From Galaxea fascicularis (taxonomy: Eukaryota > Cnidaria > Anthozoa > Scleractinia > Euphylliidae): a DNA stretch of 64,000 bases. The number at the start of each line of letters is the position of its first letter. The first letter of the stretch is position 1. This document shows positions 35,901-48,402 of the stretch, one piece after another. The stretch lies in contig OX419343.1 of NCBI GenBank assembly GCA_948470475.1, positions 5,781,633-5,845,632 on the forward strand, given 5' to 3'. The notes beneath the pieces are model-generated. The model saw only the letters and a program-made list of their open reading frames with translations, was not told where the DNA came from and did no database searches. Both the position numbers and the translations under genes were made by a program.

Positions 35901-38900
35901 CTTCAGTCAGCCACATTGAGTCAGTGACTCACTGAGGCAGTGAGTGAGTCAGCCAGCGAGAGAGGTCAATCAATCAGTTAGGCAGTCGGTCAGTCAGTGA
36001 GTCAGTCGGTCGGTCGGTCGGTCGGTCGGTCGGTCGGTCGGTCGGTCGGACTGATTGAGAGACGCCTACCATCGCTCCCGGTCCCTTGGGGCGTTGAGCT
36101 GTGTACTCGTAATAATGTTCTCTGTTTGCCATTTTATGGTCTAAAAGACTGGAAAATTAAAAATACGAGTTTATTATTGATATTTTTTTAACTGAGGTAC
36201 CTTTCCTGATATGTTGTACGATGCGTGGTACTTCGCTTATCATGATAGTGGAGAGAACGCGGAACATGTCCTCTGCCTTGACGAGCAATGGCCGAAGCTC
36301 TTGGTTGTTCGGCTCGCTGCCAATCGCTATTACGTATGTCTGGGTGCCCATGTCTCTGAGTGGCTGGATAGCTACATCAAATGGTGTGACATCAGATTCC
36401 TGAGCCTGCCGTCCTGATGTCAAAACGACAAGAACCTTGGGAGAATAAGGATCGATTTGCCTGAGGATATCAGCTGCTTCGTCTAGAGCACGGTCGATTC
36501 GTCTGCTGCCTGAATAAATCCGAAACAACAAGAAAAAAAATCGGTAAATGAATGAATGCCACAGTTACGGCACCAACAATGGATCGAAGGTAACACACTG
36601 TTGTTTTCGCGCGCAATAAATTGATTGCATGGTTATCGCTTAAGGCGTCGGTCCCCAAAAGAAATAACCAAAGCTCTAAGACGAGATAAATATCGCTCTA
36701 GACCCAAGACGAACGACACCATTTTCCCTGGAGGGACCACCGCGTTGCCGAATTTATCTGAGTTGTTTTCGTCTGTTTTAAACATTTCAAGTTATTATCA
36801 GTCCACTGGGAATGGGAGGAACGAAAGAAACCCAGCCGACATAAGAGTCTCCTTAGGGGGCCGACTGAAAGCGTTCAGCAAAAAGATAAAGAGAACTTTT
36901 AAGGTGCTATCGTAAAGTAACTAGAAACCTTTAGCTGGGGTGATTCTGTCCACGGCGCTTTCAAACTCTCGTCGAGTAAAGTAATCATCAAACTTAACAC
37001 TGCTAAAAGGAAAACTTCCGTAGTTGACAACAGCGGCCTTGGTTTGGTCTGTAGTTCCAAGGTTAAGATCCCTTGCCATGGTCTTGATGAAGTCCTTCTC
37101 TTGTTTGAACTCATCCGGTCTCACGGTGGATGACGAATCCAATAGGAAGACGATGTATTGGTCTCGCAATGGCGGAGCCGGAGGTGCTGATAACAACAAA
37201 AACAATCACCTTAAACTCGTCCGCTGGAACACTAACACCAATAACTCAAGAAAAGGAAAGTTAACATCTCTTCGAATCTCTGCAGTTCAGCCACATTCAG
37301 TCTGTAGGACGCTTGCATCTTACAAAGTACTGAACTACTGTGAAGCCTCAGAGTAAAAGCCTCGTCATCCATCGCGTGCGCGCTGATGAAGAATTGCGGT
37401 CAAACAAAACGTCACTTGCGGGACAGTAGCTTTGAATGGATTCAATTATTTTTAAATGGACGGTGATCTCTGCTTTTCTTTTACATAGTACACTTTCTCA
37501 ACCGATTTTCTTCGTTTTATAGAAGAATAAAAAACCTTAAACGCCACAAACTGGATGTGGCGATAAGGATGGCTTCTTCTTAAATTTTAGAGTGTTCAAT
37601 TTTGCTCTTCCTCTTCGAAACGAATACGGTTACCCCCAACCTTTTTGCATTTTTAACATGAATAACTCATCTTCTAACTGACGCAGAAATTTGAAAAAAT
37701 CACGAGTGCAAGAAGATATTCGCGCAGATGTCCTCAGGCTATTCAGTCAATAGTTATTAGGAATGGGTCTCAGGTACCTTTATTCTTTACCATCTGGAAA
37801 ACTCACATTATATTTAAACAATTTATCAGCTTACCACTTTCATTTTTGATATGCCTTGCTATGTGATAAACTCTTGACGGAAGGTCGTTGAACGAAGCTA
37901 CCGACAGAAAATCTGCTGAAGTATTTTCTGGATCGTGTGCAATTGCAACAACAAACGTATGAGCTCCCATATTTTCTAAAGGCTGAATAGCATCGTCAAG
38001 AGGGATACTGTCGTCAGTGGTCGTCTGCTCTCCTGTTGTTACCAGGACAGCAATAAGAGGCACGCCTTGCCGTCCACCAGCCAGGATATTGGAAGCTTCT
38101 CCTAAAGCAAGATCCATTCTACGCAAACCTGAAGGACATGCAAAGGAAGTTTACAAAATTGAAAACTCTCACGTCGTATTTGCGATTTCAACATGATGCG
38201 GGTTAAAGTGGCATTGTTGAATTCTGGTATTCAATAATATCAACGAAGCATTTTCCTCTGACTTCCCACGACGCAACGCACGGTGTACGTTGTAAAGGTA
38301 TTTGAAGAAAAATTGCTTAAATACAATCCTTTGAATATCTCATCATTCATGCGTGACAGCTGACTCTCTCGATATTGATAGCCTACAAACGATTCCAAAA
38401 AAATACTTAGTCATTTTTAAAACAAAGTAAATCTGCAATACATATTTCACAGATAGATGACATTAAGGAATCTCCCTGCTTTTATGGACAACGAAGACTC
38501 ACCTCCGAGGAGCAGCGCCTGGTCCACACGAGTATTAAACTCGTTTAACGTTCCATAATCCTCGAATCTGATTTCAGTGTTGGGGTAGGAGCCATAAAGA
38601 ACCACAGATGCTCTGGAGGCCTTGGAAGAAACATTCAGGAACTTGGCCAACGATTTGACAAACTGTTTCTCTTTAACAAAGTTCTCTCGAGCCACGAAGC
38701 TTGAAGCGTCCAACAAGAACACTATATCTGCGTCAACATCCAGAGTTTCTTGTTTGCAAGGCAAAAAGAAGAAAGGTCTATTGAGAGGGTATTGGCAGTG
38801 CTTCCATCATTAACTAACTGTTAACTTTTTTGTGTGAAAACGGAGGCAATATAGCGCAGATATCTTATGAAGACGCTTGACACCTGAATCCATAACATTT

Positions 38901-41900
38901 TAACTGAGGATAGTGTCACAGGGCAGCAACATTTTAAGACATTAATATCATCCATTCTAGACGGGGGGGGGGTGACAGCTTTAACAAACGTTGTTTGAGC
39001 AAGTCTATGTGTAACTTAGAGTTCTCCCGGAAATTAGGAGGATCCTCCCGATTTTTCCAATGACATGCTTGTAAAAATGTCAAACTTCCCCTTTTTACTG
39101 CAATATCCCAGAAAAATTCCCGAGTCTCCCGATTCCCGGCAGTCTCCAGATTCCCGGAAGAATATGTGTTTCTCCCGAAACAGGCCTTGTTAGAGTAGTC
39201 ACTCCCCGTCGTGTTAGGTCGACCTTCAATGGGTTTTGTTATTTATCCGCTCCAGCGACGTCGTAATTTACTATTGATTAAAATCTATTTTTCATGAGGA
39301 TAGACTTGAGAACTTATTTCAGTAAAGTCAAGACAAACTGCATCGTTCTCGTGAACTGTATGAAAGCGGCAAAGTGTGCCTGCGCACAGCTGAAGACGAA
39401 CAGGTTTATCAGACTACAGATCAATAAGAGACAAGAATCACAAGCCGAGCACTTCCCTCAAACGCATGTATTTGTCATAAATTAAATACGTTCTCTTACT
39501 TGATCTTTCAGCAACTGTTTTCGAGATTGGAATCATCTGGGGCAATAACGCCTTAAACGATGGCACATCAAATATGTCCAACTGGTTTTCCACCACAGAA
39601 TCAAGTTGTTGGTTGTCCGGCTCGCTGCCGATGGAAACAACAAAGGTATAAACTCCAAGATCACGTAGCGGTTTTACAGAAGTGCTTAGGACGTCAGGAG
39701 AACTGGCGAGGGACTGTCTTCCCGCCGTCAGTAAGACTACAATCTTAGGAACATTTTCTCTGGCTCGATTCATAACCGTTACAGCGGCTTCCAAAGCTAA
39801 GTCCATTCTTCGCGGCCCGTCTATGTAATTTGCAGCATCCACAGCAAGTTTGAAATCATTAACGTCGGTGAAATCTTCCAACAATAGCACGATATCCTGC
39901 TTAGAGCCATACATCACGACTGCTCCTTTAGACTTATCTGGGGATACATTCAATGCTCTGGCCATTGCTTTTACGAATTTTTTCTCCAAACGGAAATCAA
40001 TGGACATCACAGAACTTGACGAGTCGACCAAGAAAACAATGTCCGCTATGACGTCTTCTGGCTCGGGGACTTTAAAAAGAAGAAATGACAGTGATATATA
40101 TAGATTATGTTATTGACAAATGGAATATTGGGATAGATGTAAGCCTGTTCAGCTTTGGGATAATTTACATCATCAATCCAGAAACCTTAGACGAATACTG
40201 ATGGTCTTCATTTGCCTTTTAAAAAGCGCTTTAAAGGGCTTATGGAAATGTCACATTTCTGTTGTAACTTCTTTTTGCCAAAATTTGAATCGAGGAGGGT
40301 TGAGTGGTTCATGGGCTCGTCGTAGTTTCCTGATCAACTTCTATGAAAGGTAGCATTGAAGTCTATCCTTCAAATTAAGAAAATCAAACTGAAGATTAAA
40401 TCTTAATTCTCAGGCTATTTAATTAGAGCATGCTGAACAATACTTTTCTGCAATATTGATTCCACTTCCGTACAGGTTGTTTCATTTCTGAACCCATAGA
40501 CGGTTATCCTAACTCAAAACTTTGGCTTTTGAAGAATGTACCTGATTTGTCTTCAATGGCTTGTCCAATTATCTTAGCACTTGATGCTAGTGCTTCGAAA
40601 GATGGTACCTCGAATAAATCCTCTGCTGCAGCAATAACAGGGCTCAGCTCTCGTTTGCTGTATTGACGTCCCACGGCTACAACAAGCACAACGGCATTTA
40701 ACCCTCGAAGCTGATTGGCTGACGGGGCCAGTGAGGTACCACCAGGGAATTGTCTACCTGCCGTCAGTAAGACAGCAACCTTTGAGGCGTCTTTTCTGGC
40801 GGAGTTTAACACCTGTCCAGCGAACTTTAAGGCGAGGTTCATTCGTCTGTATGGGCCACCAAGCAATGGAATGTCGTTAATTGAGTTGTCAAATTCATCA
40901 AGGGATTTGTAGCCACTGAATCCCTCCACGAGTATTGTCGAGCCACTGTAGACAATTACAGCTATTCTCGAATTCTCGGAGGTTGCATTTAGAAGACGTG
41001 CTAAGTGCCTGACAAATTCCTTTTGGTTTTTGTAATCTTCTTCATCAAGTGAGGCTGAAGAGTCCAACATGAGCACGATATCAGCCGATACGTTAAATGG
41101 CTGAACCCAACCTACGTATGGAAGGGAGAAAACTAAGACTTCAGACTAGCAATTCTTGATGGATTCAGTTAATCAAGTCCACAGTTCATGTGAGCCAACT
41201 GTATATAAGTTTAGTATATAAGGTAGTATATATATCTTATTAACCAAGCGCGAGGGCGTACTGGGAGAATATCGGCTCGAGGTCTTGAGAATACTGACCG
41301 AGCACAGCGAGGTCCGTTCAAAAAATACCGAGGGCCGATATTCTCCCAGTACGGTCCCGAGCAAGCTTGGTTAATAAGAGATTTATTACACGACTGAAGA
41401 AAACGCGGGAACAACGCGGGATCATTTGGGACAATACCCGGTCCAATACTTAGAGAATATCGGACTGGCAATAGAGCAATCTTATCGGTCGATTTTAGTC
41501 ATTGGCCCTCTGACTGTCTAAGTTGTGTAATAAAGTAAGTTAGTATAGCAAGTTTAGTATATAACTGTATATAAGTTTAGTTTAAGTAACCCGCCTAGAT
41601 TAGCCAAGCTAACTGGGGGCTACAAAGGCCTTTGTTATTATAATCGTTAAAGTCAATGTTGACATTGAGTAGCGGTAATTAAGCTTCAAGGGAATTAACG
41701 CAGGTTTGTTTTAAGCTATCATCGGTACGAAGAGATTATTCGCGCAAGCATTCCCTTTAAAAATAGTGAAGTATTAAAATGTGAAAAGCAATTTCCTTGT
41801 TCATAATAGTTTCTTACGTTGACAAAGACATGAGAAAACAAAGACATGCATGGCAGCGACACCGAGCCTATTGAAACAGCTTTTAAATCTATTTGGTAAA

Positions 41901-44900
41901 GGATGTGTCCCCAAACATATTAATTTGACAACGCCTTTACTTGACAGATCATATCTCTAAATGTCTAAGAGCATTTTTGCTGCTGTCAAAGGTAACTGAA
42001 GCATTACAATTAAAGATCCTAGAGGCGGACCACCTGGCGTTTTCATTTGTACGCATCCAGTCTCCAATTTGTATAGGAAATCGCACGACCTCGAGTACAA
42101 TTCGGGATTAATAGGTGCGAATGATTTTGAAAGTTCTCAAAATGGCACGAGCCTTTAGGCGAGTGCAAATTGAGAACTTTCAAAATCACGAGTATCTATT
42201 AATCCCGAATTGTACGAGAAGGTCGTGCGATTTTTTATTTATAGTACATTCAACAAAATTACGAACTTACGCGCCGTTGTCATGGAAACTTAATAGGCAC
42301 TCCTACGGAGTACTATTTGGGATTAATTGCACTGCTCTCGACAAATCAGAATTGAGTAATTTTGTTGAGTGTACTATAAAGCCTCAAATTTGCCGTTACA
42401 TGTGACACACCGGAAAGCAAAGTAGTGCATCTGTGAAGAATATTATCAGCGGTTTCTAGCAATTGCCGGCTCTTGCGCTGTGATGTATTTTTGCTGACAA
42501 TTTTAATGCGTTGTAACCTTTATGTGGTATCAAACAAATGCCCAATCATTGAAAGTTAGGTTACCATAGCAACAAAATAACCTGTTATAAACACTGCTAA
42601 TTTTAGCTTTAAACTCTAAAACCGGCTCGGTGACCCTCATTTATTATTGCTAGAGTAATAAGCATGTGAAGAAAGCTAAAAAAAATGTATTAGTGGATTC
42701 AGAGCCACCTTAAAGATTAGAGAAAATTGAAGACCTGTATCCTAGTAATGGATATAGCACTTGACACTTACCACTGATGATATCCTTACCAATGGGCTGA
42801 GCTTCGCGTTCAAGGTAATCAAACGTGCCAACCTGATAAATATTTTGAGAATCAGCAACAATGGATCCTAACTCTTGCACGCTAGGCTCACTACCGATGG
42901 TCACCACATACACTGTGGCACCCAAAGCTGCAACGTCTTTGCCTGAATCCGAAAGACGCATTCCGCGATAATCTGAGGCTTGTCTACCAGAGGTCAACAA
43001 TATGATGATATTACGTGCCGGTGACTTTACCCGTTGGAGTAAATTTTTAGCAGCTATCAAGGCTTCATCCATTCTTCGCGAGCCGCCTAAGATTTGAAGT
43101 GTGTCAACATCTCTGTCAAATTCATCCAGTGATCGGTAGGTGTTGAGGCTCTGTAACGGCGCAACGAAAGAGCCATAGGGTATCGCTACCATCTTTGAGT
43201 TTTCGAGGGGAAGTTGAAAGGATTGCGCTACAGACTTGACGAAGTCCTTTTCTTTTGTAAATTGACTACGGGTGATGTCGTAGGAAGAATCCAACAGGAA
43301 GATAACGTTTGTTAGGTCTTTGCCGGCACCTTGAGAAATTGATAAAAGGCGAGAAACAAATTAAATAGGATCCGGAAAAGCATTGTCTTTGCCAGGTAGT
43401 ATTTAAAACCGAAAGGATGTTTAACCACAGAAAAGGTGTCGTTTTTATACGAAGCAGGGTGCATAATTAGGGTCAATAAGAGTGCTTCAGGAGGGCTGTG
43501 AGTTGACCCTGTAGAGGGCATGAGCCTTGCTGGCAAACAGCCATTGCACAGCCTTAAGAAATGTAAATGGGAAATTGCCTGGTGCCATTTCGTGTCTTTC
43601 AATGCCAAACTCAGCGAAGGGCGTGTAAACGAAAGCTACAGTTTAATTAGTTAAGAGTTAGTGTCCTTACCAATATTATCCACAATATACTTCGCAATCG
43701 GCCTCGTCTGTAAGGCGAGACCATCGAAATTTGGTACCCTACGCACGTCATCCATTTTACTAACAACACGCAATAATTCTTGGGTGTAAGCCTCCGATCC
43801 AACTGCAACGACAAATATTTTAGCGCCTAGGCTCTTGATGGGCTTCATAGATGCAGCTAGGGAACCTTCAGAGAGACTCTGGCGTCCTGCTGTTAATAGA
43901 ACGACGACCTTTGGATTCCCAGGCCGCGCCGCTTTCATTGCCGCCGCTGCTTCTCGTAATCCCAAGTCCATTCTTCTCGCTGATCCAAGGTACTGTAAGT
44001 TACCAACTGCCTGGTTGAAAGATGCCAAGCTAGAATGATCATCGAATTTGATGGCCCTGCTAGCCTCGCTGCCGTAGATAATCACAGATGCTCGGGATTT
44101 TCCAGGACCGAGATTCAAGGTGAAGGCCAATGATTTGACAAAGTCTTTCTCTTTGCTGTAATCCTCTGCATTAACTTCATACGAAGAGTCGACAACAAAG
44201 ACGACGTCACCAAAGAACGCCATCGGAAGAGCTAACCAGAGCAAAAAACAAAATTAACATTTTTCATTTAAATATTCTCAAAATAGGGCGGATTTATCCT
44301 TGTCTCCTACTAACGTTATCTTATTTGCATGCTAGCGAAAATGTTTACTATTCTGACTTCCGGTTGTTGATTCTGAAGATTATCTCACTACTCCGAGGCT
44401 CTGAAACTTTTCTTGAAGGACTATTCTTTCCATCGTAACTTTTGAAGATTGACAGTCCGGCTCCTGGTTTCACATACAACATGCTAATAATAATTATAAT
44501 TGTTAATTATTCTGCGACGGACAAAAGCTTTTGTTGAGCTTTACTTTAGCAATCAATACAATGACGTTGTTCTCAAATAAACAAAATTTACTAGCAGTCT
44601 TACTACAATTACACTAATTATGATGATCACCGTAATGATCATGGTAATCAAAATCATTTAAACACAATCATAATTACTACCAAAAGACAAAAAAAAAAGA
44701 TAAAATACGGCAGAATGAACTGAATTTAACAGAATATGCGTTTTCTTTGGAAAAGCTTTTGGCTGGAATTTGTGTGCGGTCCGTCAAGCCCGTGACGTGG
44801 CACCAGGAAGTCAGATTCTGATACTCGGTCCAGACTATTTTGCGCGCTCTTCTCACCACTTTTGCCAACGGTATTCCTTTTCCAGAATATGCGTTTTTTG

Positions 44901-47900
44901 AAAACCGTACTTCACTTATCCTCTCATTCCTAGACTGGAATAGTCCCAACAAATGCGCCCTAATTGGCAAAGGCAAACAAAGGGGCTAGTTTCAAGTACC
45001 TGGTGTTGTTGGTAACGGCATTGTTGTCGTTGTTGGTGTTGTCGTTACACGTGCTATAAATTAAAAAAAAAATTATAATACACAATTTTTATAAGTTGAG
45101 TTGAGTTGAGTTGATAAGTCAATGCCATATTAATAGGGGTAATTTTGACAACTTTTAGTTAACATAAAGTACGTTTAACTTAAACGCAACATTTTGTTTT
45201 TGTTGCGGCGATGCTTTGAAATTATTTTGAAGACTTGCTCCTTCTTAGCTCAAGAAATTAGTTCTTTGAAAGTTGTCCGCGTGCCGCTTTTACTACCATG
45301 ACTAATACTGCTACTGACGATCATCGTGCTTACAACTATGATGATCGAAATCATTGAATCACAATAATCATAGCTAACACATCCAGGGCAAAGAGGCTAT
45401 TTAATCTTGGCTTAAATTTGTCTGACCGCCTCGACAGTGGCAATGGTAAAGAAAAAGTACCTGGCGTTGTTGTTGACGGCGTGGTCAATCCTGTGGTGGT
45501 TGATGGACGTGCTATATATAAAATGAAAATAATAAAAATAAAGAACGTGGTTAGATGAATTTGGGGCAATAGAACATTTTACGCAACTTTTGGAAAACTA
45601 ATCAAAAACTTCCAACTCGTTGGCTCATCAAATTGCCTCATTTATAGAACCCCTCGTGCAGTTAGTCCACAACAACCTTGAATGCAACAGTGCTTTGCCA
45701 AGTATTGTTCGGTAGGTAAAGCCTGATTTAGACGGTAGGAGTCTTGTGAAATGCGATTAGCCCAAGCCACCGATACATCACGAGCAGCGCGCGCTCAGAA
45801 ATGGATACGACCGTCGTAAGCAGAAGTTGTAACATCTAAATCATCCTTAACATTAAAAGCAAGGGGCATTTGCATAGCGGTCTGCTTCTTGACTCCAAGT
45901 GAGATTAACATTTACCTTTAACTGCTAAATACTGTAATAAAATATTGATCATTAAGGTTTTGCAATGCAATGCATTATGAGTTATTATGATTAAAATACC
46001 TGGGGTTGTTGATGGCATTTTTACTGTTACTGGCGGCGTCGTTGGGGTTGGTGCTGATTAAATAAAAAAATTAAAAACAATATTAATTCGTGAAATGTAG
46101 TCGTTTATATAAGAAAGCATTAAAATCTAACTGAAAAAAAAAAGCAACGTTAAGTAAGGTAACCGCCGGTGTGCTTCACGACGGTACGATAGCTGCACAA
46201 TGATAGTACATAACAAACCGGCATTAAAGGGATACTGACATGTAATTTGGGTAAACCCAACCTTGAATTTCCATCAATGAAACCTTGGAAGAATTTAGCA
46301 GTTTCCTAATTTAGAGCTAAATACAGGCATCAAGAGTTTCAGTTTCCTTTGTAGGACGCAGTGCATTGTGGGACAGAAAGTCAGCACCAGCTCTCGAATG
46401 GCAGTCACATCAGATTATTTTCCCTTTTCATCTTGTTTTCTTTTACGCGAATATTGGAAAAAATTGCCAAAGAATACAAATATTCACCAAAAGGAGACAA
46501 GGATATGGCTGCCATTCAAGACTTGGTGCTCACTTTCTGTCCCATAATGCACTGCGTCCACAAAGAAAACTGAAACTCTTGATGCCTGTGTAGAGGGTGG
46601 TAAATGGCATTTTCGTTACTCGTGATCGACCCTTTTTTCCTCATGAAATGTGAAAATTACTGATTTTTTCGTCGTTAATCGTGATTTCCATAGTAGCCGT
46701 GAAGCGCGATTTTGCAAAGTTATTTTCCGAGAAACGAGAAATAAATGATTAATTCACCGTGAACCGTGATTTTCATTATGTAATTGGTTTTCGTGAATTG
46801 TAAAAGGTCCGTTGTATTTTACGTGAAACTTGATCTAGCCCTTTACTACCCTCTTAATTTGTGTATTGAAATTATTTGGGGTTTACCAATGGCCGTCGTT
46901 GTCAAGGGGAAAAGAGATTGACTAGGTAAGTTAATAACTTTTGTTATCGTGTCTGCGATAAATCATCAAGAATAATATTATTTTCTTTTTCTTCCAAAAA
47001 ATAATTAGGAATTTGTTTCTTAGTGCCACACAGGCCGTTTGTGTATAGGTACATACCTCAAAATCTGAGCAAGCCTATAAAAAGATTTTTATAACGTACA
47101 TGAGGAAGGTCAGAGTTGAACATGGGAGATTTGGAGTTTTATGGCAAAAAAAAAAAAACAAAACAAAAAACTGCGACATGTTTACTTGGTTAGAATTAGT
47201 ACACATAAATGATGGACTTCAACTATGATGGAGAGGGGTCTAAGAGAAGTAAAATCATTTGTGCATCAGATAACAGCAGGTTCAGACTTAAATCTTTGGA
47301 GTGACCAATCTCGTGGCTCTTTTAGATAGTTGAATGTTGAATATTGTTTTGAAAAGCGAACATACCATTAATAATATATTCTGCAATGACGCGTACATTG
47401 GAGAGGAGGCGGTCGAAGGTACGCACCATCATCACGTCATCATTTCTATTGACAGCTGACCTCAATTCAGGTACATTTACTTGGAAACCGATAGCTACCA
47501 CATATGTTTCAGCACCAATTGTCCTCAAAGGCTTTACAGCCTCGATCAAAGGTTGACCGCCTCCTGTTTGCGGTCCGGCGGTTAACAAAATCACGATTTT
47601 TCTGACGTCTGGTCGTTTTTTATCGAACGCTATCGACGCACGTTGCAGTGCTCTGTCCATTCGCCGCAATCCCACTGAGCGCGTTAGACCCTCTAGGACG
47701 ATAGCGAGGGACTCTGGTGTCTGAAGTATACCCAGTTGTATTGCGAGTCTGGGATAGATTGCATAAAGCACGATGGCAACTCGAGAATTTTGTGGGGAAA
47801 GATTGAGAGCTTGTGAAAGTCGACTGATAAACTGTTTTTCCTTGTTGAAGTTGTCTTTTGTTACTCCAAGAGAGGAATCGAGTAGGAAAACAATGTCAGC

Positions 47901-48258
47901 TTTAAAGACCGGTGTTGGGTGTGGTGTCGTCTCTGCAAAGGAAACAGAACAAAAAAAGATAGTTAAACAAACAATGTGGTCGTGATGTATTAATTTCAAA
48001 GCACATAAGAAGAACAAGGTGATTCTTCTCTCTATTGCGTTATCCAACACCTCTGCCTCCGGTTTCAGTGGTCGATAAAACTTTTATAATTATTTATTGA
48101 AAATTTCAAAGGACCCGCAAGCATTCTCTTAATGTAAATTATTCTAACTTCATTTTGGTTACAGGGCAAAGAACCGAGAAAATGATTATGATGACGATGA
48201 TAATGATGACAATTAGAAAACGTTACGAAAGGTAGCGTTACGAAACGTTACGTAAAGG

Positions 48259-48294
<36 letters not shown>

Positions 48295-48367
48295 GAAGTA
48301 GGACACAAAAACCTGGTATTATGAACAGAGTTGATAAATTTAAATTGACCACCGTACAGGGATTCTA

Positions 48368-48402
<35 letters not shown>

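Noticed and set aside
36000..36055. Regular repeats that might suggest a CRISPR-like array
   Set aside because: Simple GGTC microsatellite without spacers, in an animal intron.
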